40,665 bases of DNA from Candidatus Peregrinibacteria bacterium (lineage in GTDB: Bacteria > Patescibacteriota > Gracilibacteria > UBA1369 > UBA12463): assembly GCA_026395555.1 (NCBI GenBank), contig JAPLYO010000026.1, positions 1-40,665 on the forward strand. The letters are read 5' to 3'. The position numbers and the translations under genes are program-made. Positions within the stretch are counted from its first letter, which is position 1. Every line of letters begins with the position of its first letter. The notes under the pieces are model-generated. The model searched no databases and had not been told where the DNA came from. It saw nothing but the letters and a program-made list of their open reading frames with translations. Shown here piece after piece: positions 22,673-30,621 of the stretch.

Positions 22673-23749
22673 ATGAGGAAATCACACGGGGGACATCAGA
22701 AGTCCCTAACAGCCAGTATCGCGGCAGGTGCCGCTCTTTTAGCGCTCGTGCTCTCTCCGGTTAGTGCAGCATATCTTTTTCAGGCTAGTGTAATTGGTCA
22801 GGATTTTGGTGGTGGAAGCATGCAACAGGGAGGTCAGGGTTTTGGCGGAGGAATGCAGCAAGGTCCAGGTTTTGGAATGCCAGGGATGTCAGCTAAGAGT
22901 TTCGCTCAGCTCACGAAGCGAGCCGCAACCGCTAATAAGGCCATTAATAAATCAGAGGCCACATTCGCAAAGGCTGCGACTGCTCTCGATACGTGTGCCA
23001 GCAAAGCCACTGAATCAAGTCAACTTTCTTGCTATAAGACAAACGGACGAAAGGCTATGAACGCCCTTAACACACTCTGCGGTAGAAATATGGGCGATCT
23101 TCTTGATAGTACTCCATGTGATACGCGTGATGCTATCCGTCAGGCTCTTGACGATTCTGATGTTGAGACTCTTTTGAGTACGGTTTCGGATGCAGCAAGC
23201 ACAACAGATGGCGTATTCTCATCAGCTCGTGATGCCATTCAATCTAAACTCGAGGAGGCTGATCCAGCAAATAATACAAATGATGCAACTGATCTCAATT
23301 CTACGGTTGTACCCACTGCTCCAAATACTCAGCAGGACATGATGAATAAGCAGATGATGCCTACTACTCCATTCAAGATGAATGAAGACCAGATGAAGAA
23401 ACAGAAGATGTTTAATGCTGCACCGGATGCAACATCAGGTGACAAAAATTTTGAGGGTAAGGATTTCAACCAATTTGGTATTACCAATCCTCAGACACGT
23501 ACTGGCATCACCAACCCTCAAACACGAACGGGCATTACGAATCCACAGACTATGCCAAACGATATGGGAAACTTCACTACAAATCCACAGGGAAATTTTA
23601 TGCCACAGAGCGGATTTACTCAGATGGGAGGCCAGTTCATGAACCAGCCCCCAATGGGAAGCCAGTTTAATCAGCCATCAAGCGGTTTTGTTCCTATGAA
23701 CAATCAGCCACCGGTAAATACTACCGCTCCAGCGAATCAGCCACAGTAA
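22673..23749 (+). CDS. Secreted low-complexity Gly/Gln/Met/Asn-rich protein
   Basis: The 358-residue product starts MRKSHGGHQKSLTASIAAGA with a clear signal peptide (hydrophobic core ASIAAGAALLALVLSPVSA, cut near SAA or SAAYLFQA). A Gly/Gln/Met-rich segment follows (GGGSMQQGGQGFGGGMQQGP). Then comes a helical, four-cysteine domain (LDTCASK, LSCYKTN, LNTLCGRN, DSTPCDTRDA) that could hold two disulfides. The C-terminal 150 residues are low-complexity, with three tandem 9-residue units GITNPQT(R/M)(T/P) and many Met, Asn, Pro and Gln. I chose the ATG at 22673 because it gives a normal signal peptide; the upstream TTG would put charged and odd residues before it. No sorting motif is seen. It is likely an extracellular or surface matrix protein. 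It ends in a very strong terminator. Confidence 0.78.
   Translation: MRKSHGGHQKSLTASIAAGAALLALVLSPVSAAYLFQASVIGQDFGGGSMQQGGQGFGGGMQQGPGFGMPGMSAKSFAQLTKRAATANKAINKSEATFAKAATALDTCASKATESSQLSCYKTNGRKAMNALNTLCGRNMGDLLDSTPCDTRDAIRQALDDSDVETLLSTVSDAASTTDGVFSSARDAIQSKLEEADPANNTNDATDLNSTVVPTAPNTQQDMMNKQMMPTTPFKMNEDQMKKQKMFNAAPDATSGDKNFEGKDFNQFGITNPQTRTGITNPQTRTGITNPQTMPNDMGNFTTNPQGNFMPQSGFTQMGGQFMNQPPMGSQFNQPSSGFVPMNNQPPVNTTAPANQPQ
23477..23557 (+). repeat. Three tandem 27-base units encoding GITNPQTRT
   Basis: The units lie at 23477-23503, 23504-23530 and 23531-23557. They differ mostly at third codon positions, and the last ends in Met-Pro, so the protein repeat looks kept by selection rather than freshly copied. 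Confidence 0.8.
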
Positions 23750-23773
23750 TATAATCTTATTATAGAAATCATT

Positions 23774-23809
23774 CACCCCGCCTCTCGCGAACGAGAGGCG
23801 GGGTGTTTT
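23774..23809 (+). terminator. Strong intrinsic terminator of the secreted repeat protein
   Basis: A perfect 14-bp GC-rich stem (CACCCCGCCTCTCG / CGAGAGGCGGGGTG) with a 4-base loop is followed by TTTT. It lies between convergent genes. Confidence 0.9.
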
Positions 23810-23818
23810 GCATTTTCC

Positions 23819-24898
23819 CTAAAGGCGGAACCGCATCAACTCATCGCTTTTTTTAATACCTGTCATTCGTGCTGTCTCCTCGGATATTATCGTATGCGAT
23901 CCAATAATATCACCCCTCACCATCGAGGCATGAAAATTACGCAAACCCTCAAATCCCTCACCAAGTGGCCTAAATAAAAGCATTTTTACTCTTCCCTCTG
24001 TCAGTTCCCGAATTCGTACGGGTGTAGGCCCCTCACCAGTCGGCCCAAGCTCTGCTGGAGCTGCATAATTTGGCCCACCATTAATAGGAAATGCTCCTAT
24101 AATTTTAAATGCATCTCCAAATATTTTCAGAAGGTTTGCACGGGCAGCCTCGGTTGGCCCATTTACGCTCTGAGTGATACGACGAGCCTCGGGAGAAATG
24201 CTTTTTGCGGTGATAGTCTCCGGGAAAAATTGATCGATCATTGCGTTCCTATCAGCATCACTCATTGTATTCCCAATGACAGCGGAGAGCGTGGAGGTGT
24301 CCTCGATATGAACCCCTGTTTTTTCCTGACAATACGCCATTACTTGCTGTAATGTGCCGCTTTCTCGCAGTGCGCTCACGATCACGTCGCTCCAAAAAAT
24401 GTTCTCCTTTGTATCCACATTATCCAGAGGTGGAAGAAAATCCGAGAGCACATGGCCAGCCCCAAAAAGTGATCCGTACTTCCTCGCAATCAGCGCTCTG
24501 GCTGCCGTAATTCCTTTTCCAACTCCCATATTCTGCGCATCAAGCGCCACGCTTGCTCCCCCAAACTCCAGCGTAGGCTGCGTATATCGAAAACGAGAAA
24601 ATGACCCATCGTCATTGGGTTTCCATAATATCGGATACTCTCCGTCTGAACCCATTTTTACCAATGCTCCGCCTCCCACGATCCGCCTCCCTCCATGCAC
24701 ATACATCTCCTCTGCCACAACGTTTACCTGCGTAGGCACACTCTTCCCACTTAAACTATCCTGCGAAGCAGCAATAATTCTTTTCACTGCTTCGAGGCCT
24801 GTAGGGGCGTGCGGACTATTTAATGACCGGTTAGACTGTGCCAAACCCTGCGCGTCTTCTTCTTGAACTGGACGAATAGCGACTATCGATCGTGCCAT
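23819..24898 (-). CDS. Arginine N-succinyltransferase-like (AstA-like) acyltransferase
   Basis: AstA moves a succinyl group from succinyl-CoA to the alpha-amine of arginine. The 359-residue product resembles it in order: an N-terminal IRPVQEEDAQGLAQ block (residues 8-21) and a strand with LEFGGASVALDAQNMGVGKG (110-129). The latter sits where AstA has its CoA-binding DPDWRKEGNGYLLS loop. A helix ARALIARKYGSLF follows, then VLSDFLPPLDNVDTKENIFW (150-169), comparable to MRGVxDExGxSPFW, and FKIIGAFPINGGPNYAA (264-280), comparable to YVDIFDAGPT. Exact catalytic residues cannot be fixed from this. The rest of the arginine succinyl pathway is not in the window, so the true substrate may be another amine. 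The gene stands alone, converging on the secreted repeat gene. Confidence 0.6.
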   Translation of the reverse strand: MARSIVAIRPVQEEDAQGLAQSNRSLNSPHAPTGLEAVKRIIAASQDSLSGKSVPTQVNVVAEEMYVHGGRRIVGGGALVKMGSDGEYPILWKPNDDGSFSRFRYTQPTLEFGGASVALDAQNMGVGKGITAARALIARKYGSLFGAGHVLSDFLPPLDNVDTKENIFWSDVIVSALRESGTLQQVMAYCQEKTGVHIEDTSTLSAVIGNTMSDADRNAMIDQFFPETITAKSISPEARRITQSVNGPTEAARANLLKIFGDAFKIIGAFPINGGPNYAAPAELGPTGEGPTPVRIRELTEGRVKMLLFRPLGEGFEGLRNFHASMVRGDIIGSHTIISEETARMTGIKKSDELMRFRL

Positions 24899-24920
24899 AT
24901 ATCTCTAATTTATTAATTTA

Positions 24921-25457
24921 TTAATACTTACTTTCTTTTATATGTATGAGATACGCAATGTAATCGGCTACTACATGCACCAATCCGAAAAATACTATCG
25001 AAACGATCCAGAACGAAAATGAAAAAGTTCGATAGAGACTCATGCACGCCAACGCCCCGATAATCCAATCAATCTGATCAAATGGTGGCCACGGTTTTCC
25101 CGGATCAATTCCAACCCTTCGCTTCAGAAAACTCTTCAAGGCATCCCCAGAAAGCGCTCCAAATCCTAGCAAAAAACCGACTATCGCCATATTGACCTTC
25201 GTATAGTCAAACAGAGAATACGTCTGCATGCTGCCAAAAAAATACCTTTGAATATACGCCACGACTATCGCCATACCTACTCCTATAAAAAAACCACGAT
25301 ACGTCTTATGCTTTCCTAGAATTGCTCTTCCTCGCCATTTTCTATTTCCATCGATCGGGATATTCAAAAAGGGAATCCATCGAAAAAGCACAGGGCTTGC
25401 ATTGGCCACTGCGGCAGGAATCATGAGCCAGATTGATTGATACAATAAATCTTTCAT
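24921..25457 (-). CDS. CDP-archaeol synthase-like (CarS/CdsA-type) cytidylyltransferase
   Basis: CarS activates an unsaturated ether lipid with CTP in archaea; bacterial CdsA does the same with phosphatidic acid. The 178-residue product is small like CarS. It has IPIDGNRKWRGRAILGKHKT then YRGFFIGVG, comparable to the CarS 'GKRILGxxKTxRGxxxG' motif. It also has GFGALSGDALKSFLKRRVGI then PPFDQIDWIIGAL, comparable to 'GALxGDxxxSFxKRRxGxxxGxPxPxxDQxD'. Four to five membrane helices are seen. I took the ATG at 25457, 8 bases after a TATAGT box, over the TTG at 25463. It is divergent from a CDP-alcohol phosphotransferase, the next enzyme in lipid synthesis. Confidence 0.78.
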   Translation of the reverse strand: MKDLLYQSIWLMIPAAVANASPVLFRWIPFLNIPIDGNRKWRGRAILGKHKTYRGFFIGVGMAIVVAYIQRYFFGSMQTYSLFDYTKVNMAIVGFLLGFGALSGDALKSFLKRRVGIDPGKPWPPFDQIDWIIGALACMSLYRTFSFSFWIVSIVFFGLVHVVADYIAYLIHIKESKY

Positions 25458-25465
25458 TTGCAAAA

Positions 25466-25494
25466 ACTATAATGAGTTTCACTACATCCAGCAA
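25466..25494 (-). promoter_or_regulatory. Promoter of the CarS-like gene, leaderless type
   Basis: TTGCTG (25489-25494) and TATAGT (25466-25471) are 17 bases apart on the minus strand, with the ATG 8 bases beyond. The -10 overlaps a plus-strand TATAAT at 25468-25473 for the divergent gene, so the two promoters probably exclude each other. Confidence 0.6.
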
Positions 25495-25528
25495 GTGGGT
25501 TATTATTGCCTTCGAACAAACCTTCCTC

Positions 25529-26131
25529 ATGAAATCACATTTCAATTATTTCTCCTCGTCAGAGCAAGATTTTGTACAAAAATTTCAAGCTTGGCGAACA
25601 CGAATATTGCAACCGATAAGCCATCTATTGGCCTCGCTTGGAATAACTCCCACTATGATCAGCGCTCTTGGCCTCCTCGTCCTCGCCGGTTTTGTTTTTT
25701 ATATTCAATCACGTCCACTCTACGCCCTCTACTTCCTTATCCTGCATGTCGTGCTCGACGCTCTCGATGGATCGTTAGCAAGGTATATGAAATGCGACAC
25801 CGATGCGGGGGCGATCGTCGATATGGTATGTGATCATACAGGGATGATTATCGTTACAGGCACCCTCATGTATCAGGGACTCATTCAGCAAAACCTCGGA
25901 GTGGCATATATCCTCCTCTATACACTTCTCGTATTACTCATTACTACACTCAATAGACTCCATATTCCGCTACGCTTTGCTATTCGGACAAAATACTTCC
26001 TCTATGTTTTTGTCGCCCTACGGGCAATATGGGGAGTCAATTATTTCGATACCGCTATCGCCATCTTCATAATACTCATGATCGCACCGACCGCGATTGG
26101 CCTCCTCAAATTATCAAGGTATCGTCAATAA
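25529..26131 (+). CDS. CDP-alcohol phosphatidyltransferase family protein
   Basis: These membrane enzymes join a CDP-activated lipid to an alcohol such as glycerol phosphate, inositol phosphate or serine. The family motif D-x2-DG-x2-AR-x8-G-x3-D-x3-D is complete: DALDGSLARYMKCDTDAG then AIVDMVCD. From the ATG at 25529 the product has 200 residues with about five membrane helices (for example ISALGLLVLAGFVFYI, LYALYFLILHVVLDAL, VAYILLYTLLVLLITTL). The frame is open back to 25433; 25472 is another possible start. The -10 candidate at 25468-25473 leaves a leader of about 50 bases for the chosen start, or almost none beyond 25472. The divergent CarS-like gene would provide its CDP-lipid. The head group is not predictable. 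Confidence 0.85.
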   Translation: MKSHFNYFSSSEQDFVQKFQAWRTRILQPISHLLASLGITPTMISALGLLVLAGFVFYIQSRPLYALYFLILHVVLDALDGSLARYMKCDTDAGAIVDMVCDHTGMIIVTGTLMYQGLIQQNLGVAYILLYTLLVLLITTLNRLHIPLRFAIRTKYFLYVFVALRAIWGVNYFDTAIAIFIILMIAPTAIGLLKLSRYRQ

Positions 26132-26160
26132 TACGCAAAAAAGCCCACGTATAAGCACTT

Positions 26161-26235
26161 TGGAGCAGGTAACGGGAGTCGGACCCGTATCTCGTCCTTG
26201 GCAAGGACGCATAATAGCCGCTATACTATACCTGC
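26161..26235 (-). tRNA. tRNA-Gly (GCC), CCA encoded
   Basis: The 75-base gene has acceptor arms GCAGGTA / TACCTGC and anticodon stem CGTCC / GGACG with loop TTGCCAA (anticodon GCC). The T arm is ACGGG-TCCGACT-CCCGT, the discriminator is T and CCA is encoded. The D arm is odd: GTAT faces TTAT, giving a three-pair stem closed by a U-U mismatch. Confidence 0.93.
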
Positions 26236-26314
26236 AAATGGCTTACGTGAGCTGATTTTCAATGAGAGACAAAAAACGGGAACGGGATCTGCACCTTTGC
26301 TTCGCTCCGGCGCG

Positions 26315-28495
26315 TTATCTTCTGAATGGCGGACGTCCTCCTCCGAATCCACCTCTTGCTGGCGGACGTTTTTCGAGTTTGAGGTCTTCGAAACCTGGGA
26401 GTGTCGCTTTGTGTGAGAGATTATATCTTCCCTGATCGTCAATTTCCATTAATTTTACCTTCAGCTTGTCGCCAACATTGACGACGTCTTCTACGCGGTC
26501 AACACGGTCACCTGAAAGCTGAGAGATGTGTACGAGTCCTTCCTTGCCCGGAGCGATTTCAACGAAGGCGCCGAACTCCATGAGTCGGGTAACCGTACCA
26601 TCGAATACCTCACCAGCTTCAGGAACATAGACGATGCTCTTCACCCAATCTACCGCCTTCTTACCAGCCTCCTGTGTAGGAGCGGTAATAAATACAAGAC
26701 CTGATTGATCGATATCAATTTCAACACCACATTCAGCGGTAATCTTCTGGATTGTTTCTCCACCCTTGCCGATAATTGAACGAATCTGTTCAACGTCGAT
26801 CTTTACGGTTGTAATCATTGGAGCGTACTTGGACATTTCTTTTCGTGGCTCGGCGATGACTTTCTCCATCATATCAAGGAGTTCAAATCGTGCCTTCTTG
26901 GCTCTCTCAAGCGCCTCACGCATGATGTCGAGATTGAGGCCCTTGACTTTGATATCCATCTGAAGAGCCGTAATACCCTCGCGTGAACCCGTAACTTTGA
27001 AGTCCATATCTCCAGCGAAGTCTTCCATACCTTGAATGTCTGTAAGAATCTTGTATCCACCCTTTCCGTCCGTAACCATTCCCATAGCGATTCCGGCGAC
27101 GTGACGCTTGATCTGAACACCAGCGTCCATGAGGGCGAGGGATGAGCCGCAGACCGAGCCCATAGAACTTGAACCATTACAGCTCAATGTCTCTGAGACT
27201 ACCCAAATGGTATAAGGAGAAACTTCTTTTGAAGGTAAAACCGGAAGAAGAGCGCGCTCTGCAAGATCGCCATGTCCGATCTCTCGTCGTGATGGTGATC
27301 GGAGCATCTTAATCTCTCCGACAGCGTATGGTGGGAAGTTGTAGTGGTGGATGTATCGCTTTTCGATATCAGTATCCATGGTGTCGATAACCTGTGAGTC
27401 GCCTGGCGCTCCAAGTGTTGCAATTGAGAGAATCTGTGTCTCACCTCGAGTGAAGAGTCCCGTACCGTGTGTACGTGGAAGAACTCCAACCTCTGCGGAA
27501 AGTGCACGAATCTGATCAAGCTTACGACCATCGATTCGAAGTTCCTTTTCCATAATATTAGCACGCATGTTCTTCTCTACCATCTTGTTTAATTTTTCGT
27601 CGAGATGTGGCTTTGTAAATGTTCCCGCCTCTACTTCTGTGGCGAACTTCTCAAGAACGGAAGTCAAAAGAGCCTTGTAAGCCTTCTTTACTTCCTTCTT
27701 TGTAGCGCCCTTGATGGCATCGAGCATATCTTTTGTTACGAATCCTTCGACGGCAGCAACCATCTCTGCACTAGGTTCGAGTAATTTGTATTCTTTTGGT
27801 TTGATGTCGAGCTGTTTTGCGAATTCAAGTTGGAATGTACAAAGCTTCTTGATCTCCTCGTGAGCGAGAGCAAGTGCCTTGATCATGGTATCCTCATCAA
27901 GCTCTGAACTCTCTGACTCTACCATCGTAATGGCATCAAGCGTTCCTGCTACAACGATGTTGAGTCTTCCCTCTGATGCCTGTGTGTAGGTTGGATTCAC
28001 GATAAGCTTCCATGCTCCGTTTTCCTCTATATAACCAATTCTTACTGCTCCAACTGGACCCTCAAAAGGAGCTCCTGAAGCTAATAATGCCATAGATGCC
28101 GCATTGATAGCTGTCGTAGATGGATCGACCTCGAGGTCTGCTGATAAAACAGTACATAAAAGCTGAACGTCATGCGTCAAACCCTTTGGAAAGAGCGGAC
28201 GAATAGGACGGTCGATCACTCGTGAGTTCAATACGGCGTTCTCTGAAGGACGGCCCTCTCTCTTGATAAATCGGCTTCCTTTGATCTTTCCGGCGGCATA
28301 ATAACGTTCTTCGTAATCAACTACCATTGGGAAAAACTCCGCTCCAGCTTTTGGATCGTCGCTCATTGATGCGTTCGCCATTACCACCGTGTCACCTAAC
28401 CAAGCAGTGATCGAGCCACCAGCTTGTGTAACAAAATGCCCTGTTTCAAGCTTGAATTGGCGTCCTGCCAAGTCACATGTGAGAGATTTCTGCAT
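26315..28495 (-). CDS. pnp: Polyribonucleotide nucleotidyltransferase (PNPase)
   Basis: PNPase degrades RNA 3' to 5' by phosphorolysis and can add tails; it acts as a ring-shaped trimer. The 726-residue product has full length. The first RNase PH domain holds VDYEERYYAAGKIKGSRF and ENAVLNSRVIDRPIRPLFPK. The all-alpha linker spans about residues 235-320. The catalytic second PH domain holds RIDGRKLDQIRALSAEVGVL, then RTHGTGLFTRGETQ, then SLALMDAGVQIKRHVAGIAM and the DFKVTGSREGITALQMDIK block. A KH domain (IRSIIGKGGETIQKITAECG) and an S1 domain (GEVFDGTVTRLMEFGAFVEI) follow. The tail is Gly/Arg/Pro-rich (ARGGFGGGRPPFRR), as in some RNA-binding proteins. It lies 12 bases after rpsO on the same strand, the conserved rpsO-pnp operon, with tRNA-Gly downstream. 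Confidence 0.97.
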   Translation of the reverse strand: MQKSLTCDLAGRQFKLETGHFVTQAGGSITAWLGDTVVMANASMSDDPKAGAEFFPMVVDYEERYYAAGKIKGSRFIKREGRPSENAVLNSRVIDRPIRPLFPKGLTHDVQLLCTVLSADLEVDPSTTAINAASMALLASGAPFEGPVGAVRIGYIEENGAWKLIVNPTYTQASEGRLNIVVAGTLDAITMVESESSELDEDTMIKALALAHEEIKKLCTFQLEFAKQLDIKPKEYKLLEPSAEMVAAVEGFVTKDMLDAIKGATKKEVKKAYKALLTSVLEKFATEVEAGTFTKPHLDEKLNKMVEKNMRANIMEKELRIDGRKLDQIRALSAEVGVLPRTHGTGLFTRGETQILSIATLGAPGDSQVIDTMDTDIEKRYIHHYNFPPYAVGEIKMLRSPSRREIGHGDLAERALLPVLPSKEVSPYTIWVVSETLSCNGSSSMGSVCGSSLALMDAGVQIKRHVAGIAMGMVTDGKGGYKILTDIQGMEDFAGDMDFKVTGSREGITALQMDIKVKGLNLDIMREALERAKKARFELLDMMEKVIAEPRKEMSKYAPMITTVKIDVEQIRSIIGKGGETIQKITAECGVEIDIDQSGLVFITAPTQEAGKKAVDWVKSIVYVPEAGEVFDGTVTRLMEFGAFVEIAPGKEGLVHISQLSGDRVDRVEDVVNVGDKLKVKLMEIDDQGRYNLSHKATLPGFEDLKLEKRPPARGGFGGGRPPFRR

Positions 28496-28507
28496 GGAGA
28501 GTGAGAA

Positions 28508-28786
28508 TTATGAAGATACTGCTGCTTTTCTGAGTCCAAGTTTCTCATTTAACTTCTCAAACTCGTCTTTGTTATTAAGACGAAGGTAGTTAAGGAGTTT
28601 TCGACGTTTGCCAACCATAATAAGAAGGCCACGTCGTGAATGATTATCTTTTGGGTGCTCTTCAAGATGCTTCGTAAGTTCCTGCACTCTGTTCGTCAAG
28701 ATAGCGATCTGCACCTGTGGTGAGCCCGTATCTTGTGGATGAACGGCGTATGACTGAATAATTGTTTTCTTTTGAGAATGTTTCAT
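28508..28786 (-). CDS. rpsO: 30S ribosomal protein S15
   Basis: S15 binds 16S rRNA early in 30S assembly. The 92-residue product starts MKHSQKKTIIQSYAVHPQDT and carries the family core: DTGSPQVQIAILTNRVQELT, then HLEEHPKDNHSRRGLLIMVG and KRRKLLNYLRLNNKDEFEKL. Length is normal. It heads the operon with pnp. Its promoter is TTGTCA-17-TAGACT about 25 bases upstream. In other bacteria S15 represses its own mRNA through a structured leader; the leader here is too short to show such a structure. Confidence 0.97.
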   Translation of the reverse strand: MKHSQKKTIIQSYAVHPQDTGSPQVQIAILTNRVQELTKHLEEHPKDNHSRRGLLIMVGKRRKLLNYLRLNNKDEFEKLNEKLGLRKAAVSS

Positions 28787-28810
28787 AAGTTCGAAATGAA
28801 TTGCGGGACT

Positions 28811-28839
28811 AGTCTAGCAAAAGAATACGTATGTGACAA
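28811..28839 (-). promoter_or_regulatory. Promoter of the rpsO-pnp operon
   Basis: TTGTCA (28834-28839) and TAGACT (28811-28816) are 17 bases apart on the minus strand; the predicted leader is about 20 bases. Confidence 0.65.
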
Positions 28840-28921
28840 GAGAATTTATATGCTTTCTTTCTTTCACCCCCTATACTCGCTTGACGCCACTATGGCTTTG
28901 CTTCAAAGTAGGTTTCGTACT

Positions 28922-29854
28922 ATGACTTACCGAGCAATTATTCAGGAGGCGTGGCACTACACGCAAACGCACAAGAAGGTCATCTATTGGTATGGCTTTC
29001 TTCCATCTATTTTTACCACGACTGCCGGTGTCATCTATATGGGATATCAGTTCTTCGCTTTTAAAGAGTCTGAGTTTTTCGACAACTCCCCTAAGAGTTT
29101 TTTGACCCAGATTCTCTCCTTTGCCTACGACTTCCTTAGTAAGCATGCTGACTCGAGTGTACTTATTCTTACTATTGCCGTCATTCTTTTCGCTATCTAT
29201 ATGCTACTGCCTACCCTGACGCAGGCGGCGGCGATTCAGGTGATCGCGCGACATCGCAATGGACAGGAGGCAACTATCGGGGATGGCTTTAAACATGGAA
29301 TAAAGAGCTACCTCGTACTCTTCGAGTATCATACAGCTGTAAAGTTTTTCGGTGTCTTCACGATTCTTTTCGATGCAGGATTTGTCCTGAGGCATAGTCT
29401 CAATCTTTTCCTGACCCTGATTCCTATCTTTATCGTACTGCTCGTTCTTGGCTTCATCATGACGCTTCTCTTCACCTACGCCGACCTCTATATTATTATC
29501 GATGACGAGGGAGTGATGTCCTCCATCGCCAAGAGCGCCAAATTGGTTTTGATCCACTGGCAGCGAACGGTTCTCATTACTATCCTTATGGGAATCATTA
29601 CCTTGAGGATCTTCCTTCAAATCATCCTCCTTCTTCTCGTCCCGGCGGCAATTTTACTGGCGGCTGGATATATCGCTACTGTTACCTTCCATATAATAGG
29701 TGTCATTATTGGATCGCTTATTGGCGTGGTGGCGCTGTTCTTCGCGGCATACCTTGGGGCGGTAATCGAGATTTTTGCCTATGGTGTTTACACCTATACC
29801 TTCCTTGATCTCACCTCAGAGAAAGAGATATCTGCTCGAGAAAAGGTTGCCTAG
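28922..29854 (+). CDS. Polytopic membrane protein, function unknown
   Basis: The 310-residue product starts MTYRAIIQEAWHYTQTHKKV, an amphipathic head that precedes about six membrane helices. Examples are YWYGFLPSIFTTTAGVIYMG, SVLILTIAVILFAIYMLLP, FLTLIPIFIVLLVLGFIMTL and IIGVIIGSLIGVVALFFAA. The pattern (short basic head, GDGFKHG-type loop, YADLYIIIDDEG segment) recalls the glycerophosphoryl-diester/DUF-type membrane families common in candidate phyla, but I cannot name one. An ATG at 28892 would add ten residues and lies downstream of a TATACT box at 28873; I prefer 28922 because MTYRAII fits the start of such proteins. It ends in a good terminator and is transcribed divergently from rpsO. 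Confidence 0.72.
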   Translation: MTYRAIIQEAWHYTQTHKKVIYWYGFLPSIFTTTAGVIYMGYQFFAFKESEFFDNSPKSFLTQILSFAYDFLSKHADSSVLILTIAVILFAIYMLLPTLTQAAAIQVIARHRNGQEATIGDGFKHGIKSYLVLFEYHTAVKFFGVFTILFDAGFVLRHSLNLFLTLIPIFIVLLVLGFIMTLLFTYADLYIIIDDEGVMSSIAKSAKLVLIHWQRTVLITILMGIITLRIFLQIILLLLVPAAILLAAGYIATVTFHIIGVIIGSLIGVVALFFAAYLGAVIEIFAYGVYTYTFLDLTSEKEISAREKVA

Positions 29855-29882
29855 CTTTGAGTATCATATCTTCTTCTTTTCC

Positions 29883-29912
29883 CTACCCTCAGCCACATAA
29901 GGGTAGTTTTAT
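29883..29912 (+). terminator. Intrinsic terminator of the membrane-protein gene
   Basis: CTACCCT (29883-29889) pairs with AGGGTAG (29900-29906) around a 10-base loop, followed by TTTTATT. Confidence 0.8.
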
Positions 29913-29925
29913 TATGCTCCTATAC

Positions 29926-29954
29926 TTGACGTATATACATATTTACGGTATAAT
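29926..29954 (+). promoter_or_regulatory. Near-consensus promoter of the PAS gene and leuS
   Basis: TTGACG (29926-29931) and TATAAT (29949-29954) are exactly 17 bases apart, the best sigma-70-type promoter in the window. Confidence 0.8.
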
Positions 29955-29991
29955 GTAATATAAAACTGAAATAAACCCTAAAACAAAGCCA

Positions 29992-30603
29992 ATGATTCTC
30001 ATACCTCATGGTAGAAAAATAGCGCTAATTGCAACTTCCCTTTTCATTACAACCTTCTCCCTTGTCTTCTTCTTTGCCGGCTCCCCTTCCGGTAAAAGTG
30101 GAGATCTCCAGGCAAATGTACTCGCCGATTTTTTTCATTCTAGTGGCGAGACAACCTCCTCCGTAGAAAAAGAAGGAGTTGTTGCGGCCCTGGATCTCTC
30201 AGGCAATGTTGTTGAGATCAATACAGCATTCAGCGAGGCTTTTGGTTATAGCGCCAAAGATGTCTCTATGAAGAACTTCTTCACCCTCCTCCTTGCCGAC
30301 GATCTTCCTACTTTTGCCTCTGACTTTTCCGGTGTATCGACCAGTGGAAAAATCTTGGTCAATGCAGGCCCATTTCATCTCATGTCGAGCGACGGCAAAG
30401 AGCATATCGTACTGGTCACTCTTGATCTCGTAAAACGAGAGGGAGGCGAAAATAAGGTGGTTATCGTGACAATTAAAGATATCACCGAGTCACTCGATAA
30501 GGGCAAAAAACCTGACTCTGTCGCCCCTCAGGGCAAATCCATCAAAGAACTTGATACTACCGATTCGAGCAAGAATAGAATTATTGTAGAAAAAACGGTC
30601 TAG
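29992..30603 (+). CDS. Membrane-anchored PAS-domain protein without an output domain
   Basis: The 203-residue product starts MILIPHGRKIALIATSLFIT with one N-terminal membrane helix (or uncleaved signal) to about residue 30. A short linker leads to a PAS domain. Its start is GVVAALDLSGNVVEINTAFS, then EAFGYSAKDV, and its last strands are VVIVTIKDITES, the usual end of PAS in sensor proteins. A charged Ser/Lys-rich tail finishes the protein. There is no histidine kinase, GGDEF, chemotaxis or other output domain. The topology places PAS outside the cell if the N-terminus is inside. It may pass a signal through a partner, or bind a ligand or protein at the surface. It is followed 18 bases later by leuS, whose own -10 overlaps this gene's stop. 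Confidence 0.82.
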   Translation: MILIPHGRKIALIATSLFITTFSLVFFFAGSPSGKSGDLQANVLADFFHSSGETTSSVEKEGVVAALDLSGNVVEINTAFSEAFGYSAKDVSMKNFFTLLLADDLPTFASDFSGVSTSGKILVNAGPFHLMSSDGKEHIVLVTLDLVKREGGENKVVIVTIKDITESLDKGKKPDSVAPQGKSIKELDTTDSSKNRIIVEKTV

Positions 30604-30606
30604 TGT

Positions 30607-30612
30607 TACGAT
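30607..30612 (+). promoter_or_regulatory. Extended -10 box of leuS, leaderless type
   Basis: TGT precedes TACGAT (30607-30612), and the ATG at 30622 is 9 bases further. leuS may therefore have its own leaderless transcript besides read-through from the PAS gene. Confidence 0.4.
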
Positions 30613-30621
30613 GGTGCGCGT

